NCBI RefSeq assembly: GCF_041361345.1
Contig: NZ_JBGKAD010000002.1
Span: 186,001 to 250,000 of the forward strand
Length of the DNA: 64,000 nt
Origin: Halobaculum sp. MBLA0147
Lineage (GTDB): Archaea > Halobacteriota > Halobacteria > Halobacteriales > Haloferacaceae
Direction: 5' to 3'
In this document: in pieces, positions 8,944-17,247 of the stretch
Position numbering within the stretch: position 1 is the first letter of the stretch
Layout: every line of letters begins with the position of its first letter
Notes under the pieces: generated by a model
What the model was told of the DNA's origin: nothing
The model's database searches: none
What the model saw: only the letters and a program-made list of their open reading frames with translations
Program-made: the position numbers and the translations under genes

Positions 8944-9786
8944 ATGAACGTCACACTCTACGAGACGACTGGCAGCCGTATCACAACGACCGGCGATACT
9001 GCTGGACGGGGGCACGAGGCGCCGCCGGTGAGAGACTGGTTCCACGAGGACGTGTGTGCCGTTTTCCGTGCCGATGGCACGACGGCTATCGTCCTTCGAG
9101 GGCAGCGGCACGGTGCTGGTCGGATCGACCAGTTCTATGCCGTTTTGCACCCTGAGGCTGACGAGTTGCCGTTGAGCGAGCCTACGACAGTGCGCGCGGA
9201 GCAGCACTCCACGGCCCGGTCTACTCACGCGGGCAGTCGTCAGACCACGGCAGGCGGTCCAGAGTGGCTTCGTGCCACAATCCGTGAGGTGGCGGATATC
9301 GATATCGTCGCGCACGGGGAGCGGTTCGCCGAAGTCCACCGCAAGGTCTTCGAGAGTGGTGCCTGGCCTGGTGACGAGGCTATGCTCCAAGTCTTGGGGA
9401 CGGAACTTGAGCCTGAGGCCCCGGTCGTGTGGACAACGGGTCGGGTCAGCACGGCTGTCATCGCCGGACGGATTGCCAGCGAGCAGTTGTCAACAGGCGA
9501 AGTCCTGGTGACTGCCGGTGAGCAAGATCTCGGATGGCAGTCGACGCCGACGGTTGTCATCCGTGTGGATAGTGCCAGCCCGTCGACAGCGGTGCGCCCG
9601 ACTGACGCGACTAAAGCTGCCATTGACGAGGCACGGCTTACGGCTTTCCAGCAGGCTGTGGCCCATGAGGCCGATAAGCTGGTTGAGACGACCAAGTTCG
9701 ATCGAGCGCGGATCTGGCGTGCATTGCTTTCCGCATGGCCTGAGCGTCCTGCAGTCACGCAGCGTCTCATCAGTCGGCTCCGCTAG
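8944..9786 (+). CDS. Hypothetical protein, last gene of the AAA/tubulin/GTPase operon
   Basis: A 280-residue protein, start ATG at 8944 (MNVTLYETTG), 43 bp downstream of the membrane GTPase. No known domain was recognised and there are no membrane segments. The middle part (about 110-215) alternates hydrophobic strands and helices (EVADIDIVAHGERFAEV, PVVWTTGRVSTAVIAGRI) that look like a soluble alpha/beta fold. The C-terminus is helical and Arg-rich. Close spacing and matching codon use place it in the same transcription unit, so it is probably a partner of the tubulin/GTPase machinery. A longer ORF beginning inside the preceding gene is less likely to be the true start. Confidence 0.65.
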   Translation: MNVTLYETTGSRITTTGDTAGRGHEAPPVRDWFHEDVCAVFRADGTTAIVLRGQRHGAGRIDQFYAVLHPEADELPLSEPTTVRAEQHSTARSTHAGSRQTTAGGPEWLRATIREVADIDIVAHGERFAEVHRKVFESGAWPGDEAMLQVLGTELEPEAPVVWTTGRVSTAVIAGRIASEQLSTGEVLVTAGEQDLGWQSTPTVVIRVDSASPSTAVRPTDATKAAIDEARLTAFQQAVAHEADKLVETTKFDRARIWRALLSAWPERPAVTQRLISRLR

Positions 9787-9948
9787 TGATCACACATCGA
9801 AGGCCAGGACCGGCTCAGCTGTGGCATCCAAGACGAGCTTACTGAGCAGGAGGAGTCAACATTCGGATACCCTGTCTAAAGGCATCTATTCTCATTCAGT
9901 AGTCGATACAGCACTTAGAGCGTGTACTCATGCGCTGAATCACCCGAA

Positions 9949-9972
9949 CCCGGAAACCCGGAAACCCGGAAA
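9949..9972. repeat. Short tandem repeat upstream of the Orc1/Cdc6-like gene
   Basis: Three perfect copies of cccggaaa, preceded by a partial copy, lie 44-67 bp before the Orc1/Cdc6-like ATG. It does not match the haloarchaeal ORB consensus that I know. An origin or autoregulatory role is only a possibility. Confidence 0.4.
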
Positions 9973-10015
9973 CACCCCCATCGAACCTTTCAGTCTGGCA
10001 CCGAACCACTCGGCC

Positions 10016-11040
10016 ATGATCACGAACGCGAGCGTCCTGCAGGAGGGGTTCGTCCCCAACGACTCCATCCACCGGAACCGCGAGGTGAACGCCCTCTCGC
10101 GCTCGCTGGACCCACTCACCCGCGGCCGCGCCACCGACCCGGTCCTCCTGACCGGCCCGTCGGGTGTGGGGAAGACGACCTTTGCGCGCTTCGCCGTTGA
10201 CCAACTCCAAGCGACCGTCCCCGAGGTACGAGCGGTCCACGTCAACTGCTGGGAGAGTCACACACGTCGGGCCGCCCTGTTCGACGCCCTCGAGTCACTC
10301 CAACTGGCGACGGACCTCCACCGCACCTCGACGAGTCACGACGAACTCCTCGACCGCCTCGCCGACGTCGACGCGCCGGTGGTGCTCATCCTCGACGAGG
10401 TCGATCAGTTGGACGACGCGAGTGTCGTCTACGACTGCTACGCCACGGCGGGCGTGACCACGATCCTGATCACGAACGACGAAGGCGAACTGCTGCACGG
10501 GATGGACAGCCGCGTGCGGTCCCGGCTGCAAACGGCCGATCACATCCACTTCGACGCCTACACCTCCCGGCAACTCGCAGACATCCTCCAGGCACGTGTC
10601 GACCACGGGCTCGTCGCCGACGCGATCTCGGAAGCGCAACTCCTGGAGATCAGCGACGCCGCCGCTGGTGACGCCCGCGTCGCCCTCTCGATCCTCCGCA
10701 CAGCCGCCCAGACGGCCGCGTACGAGGAGCGAGCCACGATCACCGACGGCGACATCGACGACGCCATCCCACGCGGAAACAGGCTGTGCGCGCCCAGACA
10801 CTCGACACGCTCCGAGAACCACAACGGGAGTTGTTCCGCCACCTCCAGGAGGCAGGCGAGATCGCCCCCGGCGAGTTGTACGAGGAGTTCGCCGCCACAC
10901 GCTCAGACCCGCCCACCAAGCGGACCGTCCGGTCGTGGCTCCAGAAACTCGCCCACTACAACCTCGTCGAGCGATCGGGGAACGGCCCGACGCGAACGTA
11001 CGCGCCAGTGCAGGAAGCGACGCACGTTCCGTCACCGTGA
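10016..11040 (+). pseudogene. Orc1/Cdc6-like AAA+ ATPase, frameshifted near 10778
   Basis: The first frame (10016 to about 10780) gives an AAA+ ATPase: Walker A GPSGVGKT (47-54), Walker B VVLILDEVDQL with DE at 127-128, sensor 1 ITND, then the helical lid ending DGDIDDAIPRG. The winged-helix C-terminus (LDTLREPQRELFRHL through VERSGNGPTRTYAP) is in the +1-shifted frame, open at 10786-11040. Adding one A to the short A run at 10777-10779 joins both parts (AIPRGKQAVRAQTLDTL), giving about 341 residues, normal for short haloarchaeal Orc1/Cdc6 proteins. It is therefore a recently inactivated gene or a sequencing deletion. Its codon use is more G+C-rich than the operon before it, which fits a separate origin. 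Replication initiation function is inferred from the family. Confidence 0.8.
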
Positions 11041-11265
11041 CACGCTGTAGGCTCACGAGCACCCTGCCCGAATACACGCACTGCTCGCCGACTATCAGGT
11101 TAGACTGTACTAACCAACAGCGACACCCAGTCAGACGCTTGTGTTGGTTAGCTTTTCGTACTCACCTTTCGTCACAGTATCGTATAGTTCCATTCATAAA
11201 TTGGTGCTACACCATGTCTGACGGATCGCTAATAGTAAGTACTAGAGCAACAAGTATCTAGCAGT

Positions 11266-12072
11266 ATGGCAGATCACATCGACGCAGAGACGGGGGAAGA
11301 CCTCCTTGCAGAACTGTTCGCCGACGTTGACGGGACTGCGATTCTCGTCGCCCCGCCAGCATCGCTGTTGGCAACGCTCGGACAGGTAGACACAGACGCA
11401 CTTCCAGCGACGCTGGATGTCCTCGCCCGAGAGGACGCACTGAAGACTGCCCGCAGCGACTTCCTTGTCGCTTCGAATCTCGCAGACCACATCGAAGCCG
11501 ACCGCCTGGAACTGCGTGCGCTCACAGGGACGAACGAGACGACACTCCTTGCGAGCGAGAATACGCTCTCGACTGTGGTCGACACCGAGGGCCTTCGACC
11601 GATCGCAGTTCCCGCAACCGACGATACCGTCATCGCCGACGTGTACACGGCCTACCGTGAGCGGTTCGACGAAGCCGAGTCGTTCGACCTCCGTACACCA
11701 GGCCGGGCGCGGGCGCTGGACCAGCTTGCCTCCGATGTCGGCGCTGGTGTCCGTGATGATTTCGAGGCCGTGCTCGGGACCCTAGACGAGGTGAGCGACG
11801 ACACGATCGACGCCGTGACGCTCTCGTTGCTCATCGCCGCGCGCAACGAGGCACTGTTGTACGACATCTCGAAGTGGGGCGAGGACACAGGTGTCGCCTC
11901 GAAGGCGACCTTCTCTCGTACGAAGACGAACATCGAGGATCTCGGTCTGGTCACCACGGAGAAGGTCCCAATCGACGTGGGGCGGCCGCGACTGCGCCTT
12001 CTCCTCGCCGACGACGACCTCGCCGCGGCCGACCTGGACGCGTTCGCGACCGTCGCACAGCAGAAACTGTAG
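11266..12072 (+). CDS. tbsP: TbsP-like transcriptional regulator (DUF5821)
   Basis: A 268-residue protein. It matches my recollection of the haloarchaeal TbsP/DUF5821 family: an N-terminal alpha/beta domain opening MADHIDAETGEDLLAELF, the conserved LVAPPASLLATL and DFLVASNLADHIEADRLELRAL segments, a central FDLRTPGRARAL, and a C-terminal helix-turn-helix region (VTLSLLIAARNEALLYDISKWGEDTGVASKATFSRTKTNIED, in parts) followed by a wing (GLVTTEKVPIDVGRPRLRL). In Haloferax volcanii TbsP acts with TrmB on gapII and glycolysis/gluconeogenesis control. As an accessory copy beside a toxin-antitoxin pair, its target here is unknown. The symbol denotes family only. Confidence 0.7.
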   Translation: MADHIDAETGEDLLAELFADVDGTAILVAPPASLLATLGQVDTDALPATLDVLAREDALKTARSDFLVASNLADHIEADRLELRALTGTNETTLLASENTLSTVVDTEGLRPIAVPATDDTVIADVYTAYRERFDEAESFDLRTPGRARALDQLASDVGAGVRDDFEAVLGTLDEVSDDTIDAVTLSLLIAARNEALLYDISKWGEDTGVASKATFSRTKTNIEDLGLVTTEKVPIDVGRPRLRLLLADDDLAAADLDAFATVAQQKL

Positions 12073-12086
12073 ACGACGCGGAGCAG

Positions 12087-12476
12087 TCAGTACGTCTCGA
12101 CCTCGACATCGAGTCGGTCGAAGTCGTCGACGTTCCGAGTGAGCACGGGCTCGTCGATGACGGCCGCCGTCGCGGCGATGATCACGTCGCCGTCATCGAC
12201 TGGCGTCCCGTCGTTCTGTAACTCCCCGGCGAGTCGGCCGGCCTTCCGCATCACGGCCGTGTCGGCTGGGTGCACCGGCTTCGAGGCGAGTACCTCCTCG
12301 ACGGTCGAGCGCTCGGCCTCGGAGTCCGTCGCCCGGGCGACGCCGTAGTACAACTCGAACAGCGTCATCGCCGAGAGGCGTTGTTGGATGAGGTTCGCCT
12401 CGAGTTCCTGCGCCTTCGTGACAGCATCCGCGTCACCGTTCATTAGGTCGATCAGGAACGGAGTGTCGAGCAGCAC
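12087..12476 (-). CDS. vapC: VapC-type PIN-domain toxin RNase
   Basis: A 129-residue protein starting at GTG 12476, one base after the antitoxin stop, which is typical translational coupling. PIN-domain acidic residues are visible: D4 in LLDTPFLIDL, the Glu of SAMTLFELYYGVAR, and the Asp pair in VDDGDVIIAATA near residue 100. It ends TRNVDDFDRLDVEVETY, the usual VapC tail. VapC toxins cleave tRNA or rRNA and are neutralised by VapB. A 567-bp ORF starting upstream at 12653 is an artefact of the antitoxin's antisense frame. Confidence 0.88.
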   Translation of the reverse strand: MLLDTPFLIDLMNGDADAVTKAQELEANLIQQRLSAMTLFELYYGVARATDSEAERSTVEEVLASKPVHPADTAVMRKAGRLAGELQNDGTPVDDGDVIIAATAAVIDEPVLTRNVDDFDRLDVEVETY

Positions 12477-12477
12477 G

Positions 12478-12720
12478 CTACGCGTTCTCCAGTCGATCGG
12501 CCGTCGCCTCGAGATCGCCACGCCGCCGCTCGCGCCGCTCGGCAACAGCCTCCCGGACTGCGTCCGCCTCCTCGTCGTCGAGAATCCCAGCAAGGTCGAG
12601 CAACGATCGCTCACCGGCGAGCCGGAGAACCACATCCGAGAACGTCTCGTCATCCTCTTTATGGGCGGCGAGACGTCCGTAGGCCTCGTCCGAGAGCCTG
12701 ATACTCTTCGACATGTGCAT
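12478..12720 (-). CDS. vapB: VapB-type antitoxin
   Basis: An 80-residue protein. The N-terminal ribbon-helix-helix-like segment KSIRLSDEAYGRLAAHKEDDETFSDVVLRL is the classic archaeal VapB (DUF217-type) DNA-binding end. The acidic/Arg-rich C-terminus would bind the toxin. It precedes vapC in the same operon. The start is MHM at 12720, or the second Met at 12714. It likely represses its own promoter, located just upstream of 12720. Confidence 0.85.
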   Translation of the reverse strand: MHMSKSIRLSDEAYGRLAAHKEDDETFSDVVLRLAGERSLLDLAGILDDEEADAVREAVAERRERRRGDLEATADRLENA

Positions 12721-13232
12721 ACAGTTGTGTGCAGCCGCTCAAATGGCTTTCCCCGACCGTAGGGCCGACCGACCGTCGCGCGTCGACGGCCTGTCCACCA
12801 CGCCGCTCACTCGTGGGCTCTTCGACTCACGAGGTCGCCCCCGAGGACGCGGAGGTCGGCGAGACTGCCGAGCGTGTACACGAGCCACTAGACGCCATCG
12901 TACGCCAGCACGGGGAACTCGTGTGTCCCAACGGTCGTATCGAACCAGCCGGGCACGATTGTAACGCCGAATCCCATCGGTTGCCGATCAATCCCTTCGC
13001 TTCCGGATTGCTGCGCCTGCTTGTGCGTGTCCTCAAACCAGCCCAGAGGCCTGGTGAGTCTATGACGGGATGTGTAGCTACCACGGACTGTCTGATCCTT
13101 TTTGATTTGTATTGTAATGGCGCCGTAGAGGATATAACCAGATTATGTCCAACCACAGAGTAATCAGATGCCCCACACAGCGCGGATACCGCCAGCGATG
13201 AGGCTAAATGGTGAGCGCCCTATACAGAGAAC
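12721..13232. other. Intergenic region between vapB and the FIST gene
   Basis: About 510 bp. A plus frame at 12729-13163 has one protein-like stretch (VGETAERVHEPLDAIVRQHGEL, in parts, then LVCPNGRIEPAGHDC), which could be a decayed fragment of a small zinc-binding protein, but its ends are not convincing. I see no other gene. The last 40 bp before 13233 should carry the FIST promoter. Confidence 0.35.
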
Positions 13233-14381
13233 ATGATTACACGATTAACAGCCCTCCGCGCAGACGAACTCTGTGACGCTGCGACGGAAGTGGCAGCAAC
13301 TGAGGGAGTTGAGGGGCTCCTTGTGTTTGTCACAGACGGCGGTGCAGCGGTTGTTCAGGACAGTCTTTCCACCTTCCGTGATTTCTCCGTGCCGGTCTTT
13401 GGCGGCGTGTTTCCAACGCTAGTCCATGATGGACAGACCGTAGAGGATGGGGCACTGGTGTTCGGGCTTCCAACACGCCCTACTGTGACAGAGGTGACAG
13501 ACCTGAGCGACCCGACGGCAGACCTGAGCGCACAACTGGACCCGTCACTACTTGATACAGAAAATCAAACGGCGTTCGTCTTTGTTGACTCGTATGCTGA
13601 CCGGATTGGTGATATGATCAGATCACTGTTCGATACATACGGTGTTGAATTCAATTTCATCGGTGGTGGCACAGGGACGCTCAGCGATGAGGAACATCCG
13701 AGTCTGTTCACTGAGTCTGGTCTCCATACAGATGCTGCCGTGATTGCGACCGTTCCGTTATCAAGTTCTATTGGCGTCAATCATGGGTGGAAAGATATTG
13801 ACGGACCGTTTCGGGTCACAGAGGCAGACGGGACAACAATGAAATCGCTGGACGGTGAGCCAGCGTTTCAGGTGTACAAACGTGTTCTTACATCAGAGGC
13901 TGATGTGGATATTGACCGAGCAAACTTCTTTGAGACCGCAAAGGCGTATCCGTTCGGTCTCAGTCGAATGGGGACCGAACCCATCGTTAGAGATCCATAT
14001 ACAGTGAATAATGATGGATCGATGGAATGTTTTGGCGAGATTCCAACAGGTGAATACGTTCATATTCTTCATGGCGACTCACAAGAGTTAGTCGACGCAG
14101 CTGGGGCGGCTGCGACAACTGCAATTGACGGACCAACAGACTCCACTGCTGGTGATAACACCGACACATCTTCCAGCGAGGAGGAAGCGTTGCTTACGTT
14201 TGATTGTATTTCGCGTGTACTATACCTCAACGACGATTTCGAGCGTGAACTAGAGGCTATTGGGGCCAATGGCCACCGTCTCCATGGAGCACTCTCAATT
14301 GGTGAGGTTGCAAACGACGGTCACGGGCATCTTGAGTATTTCAACAAAACTACAGTTGTTGCATCGCTGTCTAACGAATGA
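13233..14381 (+). CDS. FIST-domain sensory protein
   Basis: A 382-residue protein. The N-terminal FIST_N region (about 25-215) includes VFGGVFPTLVHDG and FNFIGGGTGTLSD. The FIST_C part (about 215-380) follows GVNHGWKDIDGPFRVTEADG with LDGEPAFQVYKR, AKAYPFGL and a closing LTFDCISRVLYL. FIST domains are predicted to bind small ligands such as amino acids and feed signalling. The stop overlaps the start of the following kinase by 4 bp (ATGA), so the two are co-translated and probably form a sensor-transducer pair. Base composition is lower in G+C than the right half of the window. Confidence 0.85.
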   Translation: MITRLTALRADELCDAATEVAATEGVEGLLVFVTDGGAAVVQDSLSTFRDFSVPVFGGVFPTLVHDGQTVEDGALVFGLPTRPTVTEVTDLSDPTADLSAQLDPSLLDTENQTAFVFVDSYADRIGDMIRSLFDTYGVEFNFIGGGTGTLSDEEHPSLFTESGLHTDAAVIATVPLSSSIGVNHGWKDIDGPFRVTEADGTTMKSLDGEPAFQVYKRVLTSEADVDIDRANFFETAKAYPFGLSRMGTEPIVRDPYTVNNDGSMECFGEIPTGEYVHILHGDSQELVDAAGAAATTAIDGPTDSTAGDNTDTSSSEEEALLTFDCISRVLYLNDDFERELEAIGANGHRLHGALSIGEVANDGHGHLEYFNKTTVVASLSNE

Positions 14382-16813
14382 GTTCCAGAGAACAGCAGGT
14401 GCAGATCCTGTATGAGATCTCCCTTGCAATCGGCCGTGGTGGCAGCGTTGAGGCAGTCGCAAGAGAGGCTTTATCAGCTTATGTTCGAAAACTGAATTGT
14501 TCGGCTGGGGCAGTATTCGAACTGACAGACGATGCAGTCAGCGGGCAGGTGCTCAACCGTATCACTGCGATTCCTTCGCAGCCTGGAGTCAACGAGGCGT
14601 TTCAGACCGCTAATCAGCGACTCTCCGACCTCGTTGTGAACGGACAGATAGACGACGCCCTACCCGTCAGGTCCTCAATCGATGTGGGGGCCACTGCTCA
14701 TATCATGAAGCTCCCTCAGTTTGGCGTTCTCCTGTTGGTCAACTCCAGCGGTGAGATTCCAGCAGATGTATTGGCTGCTCTTGGAGAGCTTAATAAGAAG
14801 TTGGCCGACGCCTGTCAGGCTGAGCGTGTTGAGTCCGCACTCCGGACGCAAAAAACTAGATTTGAGACGCTTCTTGAGACGATTCCAGAGCCAATGGTCA
14901 GCGTCGCACAGCAACAAGGCCAACAAGTCGTTCGAACAATTAATACAGCGTTCGAACGGGTATTCGGCTGTAATGAGGCTGACGTGATAGGTCAGCCATT
15001 AGATGAACTACTGGTCGACCCGAATGGTGGTACCCCGGACGTGTCATGGACGACTAGTGGCGGTCCAGAGAAGCGCGATGTCGAACGGCAAACCGTTGAT
15101 GGTCCTCGAATATTCTCTCTCCGGTCTGCGTCTGTCTCACCACAGACAGATGGGACCGAGCGATTCGGTCTGTACGTTGACGTGACTGAACAGCGGAAGC
15201 GCGAAAAGACGCTAGAACAATTATATCAAGCCGCTGGTGATATTCTTACTACTACCGACCGGACAGCGGTCTGCAACCGAGCTGTCCAAGTTGCAACCGA
15301 TATACTCGACTTTTCTACAGTTGGGATCCACCTCTATGATCGAGATCGTGAGGGGTTGGCTCCAGTAGCCACAACAGGTACCGATAATGTCCTCAGCGAC
15401 AAGCCACCGGTCTATACAGATCGGGAAACAGTCGTCTGGGAAGTTTACGAGTCGGGAGAGACATCAGTGATTAATGATATAGCAGATGTTGATTATCGTC
15501 TGCCAGACCCCGATACACCAGTAGAGAGCGCACTCGTGTTACCGCTCGGCGATGAGGGAGTGATGATTGCTTCGTCACAGGTACCAAATGCATTTGACGG
15601 ATCTGATCGTCAATTCGGGAATCTTCTCGCCCGAATGGTTCACATCGCTCTTAACAGAGAACGGCGTGAACAGTCGTACGCCCTGATTCAAGAAGCTGCC
15701 AGAGAGATGATCACAGCCGAAGACGCGACAGGTGTCGCTAATCGGCTCGTTGAACGTACTGCGATGACAATCAGTGGTCCCTTCGTCGGGGTCTGGCGAC
15801 ACGATCCAGGAGGAGAAGGCCTTGTCCCCATCGCATGGACAGACGAGTCGGCAGAGGCCCTTGGCCAAATTCCGACGTTCGGCCCGGATGAAAGCATCGC
15901 GTGGGAAGTGTTTCAAGATGGGACGCCACGGCGTGTTCGTGATGTGCAAGCAGAGACAGGGGGAGTAGACCCTGATGGGCTGATTGAATCCGAATTACTG
16001 ATTCCCATTGACGATTATGGACTGTTAGCGGTTGGGTCGAAACATCCCCGTGACTTCACACAGACCGAGTTTGAGTTCGTTCGAACACTCGGAGCAACGG
16101 CGGAGTCGGCACTCCGGATCATCAATCAGCAGCAGGAACTGGATATGCTCGACGAGGTTCTTGCGCGTGTGCTACGTCACAACGTCCGTAACGAACTCAA
16201 CGTGATCCGAGGGCGTGCGTCACTAATACAGGAGGCAGGGTCATCAGAGTTGAGCAGCCACGCGGATGAGATCGTATCAGCGGCCGACCGGATTATCTCG
16301 ACAGCAGACCATGCGAGTGAAATTCGCGAAGTTGTGAACCAGCGTCGGGAGAAGGCAACGCTTCAATTGGACAGAATTGTCAGCAGGGTTGTCTCGAGTC
16401 TTACCGAGACACACCCGGGTGCAGACATTAGCCTCGGTGATATCCCACCAGTTGAGGTCTCCGTCCACCCACAGTTCGAGTTGGCTATCAGGCACGCCAT
16501 TGAGAACGGAGTCCAGCATCAGAGTGGTTCCAGGCCACATGTCGAGATCGACGCAAGACACTCTGCTGGTCATCTCACCATCGAAGTGCGTGATGACGGG
16601 CCAGGGATTCCCGAGTCCGAGCTCGAACCGCTCGTCGCAGGCGAAGAAACGCAGGTCGTCCATGGAAGCGGAGCAGGCCTGTGGATTATTGACCGGGTAG
16701 TGGACTATTCGAACGGCGTTGTTGATTTCGATATGTCTGATAGTGGGACAACTGTCCGCATCACGCTCGGTCGAGCGGCGATTTCAGGTAAGACACTCGA
16801 GAGTCCGACGTAG
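14378..16813 (+). CDS. GAF/PAS/GAF/GAF sensor histidine kinase
   Basis: An 811-residue soluble kinase. Order by sequence: a first GAF-like domain (about 5-150), a PAS domain (about 157-272, ending LYVDVTEQRKREK), two haloarchaeal-type GAF domains (about 280-425 and 430-585, with repeated VYESGE/VFQDGT and SALVLPLGDEG / SELLIPIDDYG motifs), then the H-box LRHNVRNELNV with phospho-acceptor H601. The HATPase has an N-box IENGVQHQSG, EVRDDGPGIPESE and GSGAGLWIIDRV. There are no membrane segments. Overlap with the FIST gene implies that FIST supplies input. No response regulator is adjacent, so the target is unknown. Confidence 0.88.
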   Translation: MSSREQQVQILYEISLAIGRGGSVEAVAREALSAYVRKLNCSAGAVFELTDDAVSGQVLNRITAIPSQPGVNEAFQTANQRLSDLVVNGQIDDALPVRSSIDVGATAHIMKLPQFGVLLLVNSSGEIPADVLAALGELNKKLADACQAERVESALRTQKTRFETLLETIPEPMVSVAQQQGQQVVRTINTAFERVFGCNEADVIGQPLDELLVDPNGGTPDVSWTTSGGPEKRDVERQTVDGPRIFSLRSASVSPQTDGTERFGLYVDVTEQRKREKTLEQLYQAAGDILTTTDRTAVCNRAVQVATDILDFSTVGIHLYDRDREGLAPVATTGTDNVLSDKPPVYTDRETVVWEVYESGETSVINDIADVDYRLPDPDTPVESALVLPLGDEGVMIASSQVPNAFDGSDRQFGNLLARMVHIALNRERREQSYALIQEAAREMITAEDATGVANRLVERTAMTISGPFVGVWRHDPGGEGLVPIAWTDESAEALGQIPTFGPDESIAWEVFQDGTPRRVRDVQAETGGVDPDGLIESELLIPIDDYGLLAVGSKHPRDFTQTEFEFVRTLGATAESALRIINQQQELDMLDEVLARVLRHNVRNELNVIRGRASLIQEAGSSELSSHADEIVSAADRIISTADHASEIREVVNQRREKATLQLDRIVSRVVSSLTETHPGADISLGDIPPVEVSVHPQFELAIRHAIENGVQHQSGSRPHVEIDARHSAGHLTIEVRDDGPGIPESELEPLVAGEETQVVHGSGAGLWIIDRVVDYSNGVVDFDMSDSGTTVRITLGRAAISGKTLESPT

Positions 16814-17247
16814 TCAGTTACGTGCCAAGCGCCGGTTTGAGCTAGATTTGACTAGTATTGCTACTCAAAACAGGATTGAGTTCTGGTCGCCGTGGAGTCT
16901 TGGGTTTCAGGTCGTCTTCGCAAGAATATCTCCTATTTCATTCCGAATCACTAAATATTTTGGACAGTGACGTTCCAGAGTTTGGATACAAACCATACCT
17001 GTCAGTCTAGCGCTTCTCTGGCCTGTGAGTGATTGGTGAAGCAACAAGCGTGTGTTCTGTGCGTGGCCTCCAACGCCCCACCTGTACTTATACGACTTTT
17101 TGAATAAGCGAGTGAAGCGTCAGTGTGTGGGTGTGGAGGGGTGTGTAGGCGTGGAGGGGGAATCGGATTCATCCCCGGCCCGAAGGCGGGATGTTCTATA
17201 CACTAGTTGTAAGAACCTGGTCTTTGCCACAGCTTACGTCTGAGGTT
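16814..17247. other. Intergenic region between kinase and lipoprotein genes
   Basis: About 430 bp with no gene. The right portion (17095-17210) is purine-rich with gtgtggagggg repeats and ends in a hairpin-like element described separately. Confidence 0.4.
17155..17200 (+). mobile_element. Possible 3'-end remnant of an IS1341/TnpB-type element
   Basis: The stretch gaatcggattcatccccgg followed by cccgaaggcggg resembles the right-end sequence, with a terminal hairpin, that follows tnpB genes of haloarchaeal IS200/IS605-group elements. Stem GCC/GGC closes on a cgaa loop, with an outer CCC/GGG stem across a bulge. No tnpB coding sequence remains upstream, so it would be a decayed end. Recognition is from memory of such ends. 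Confidence 0.35.
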
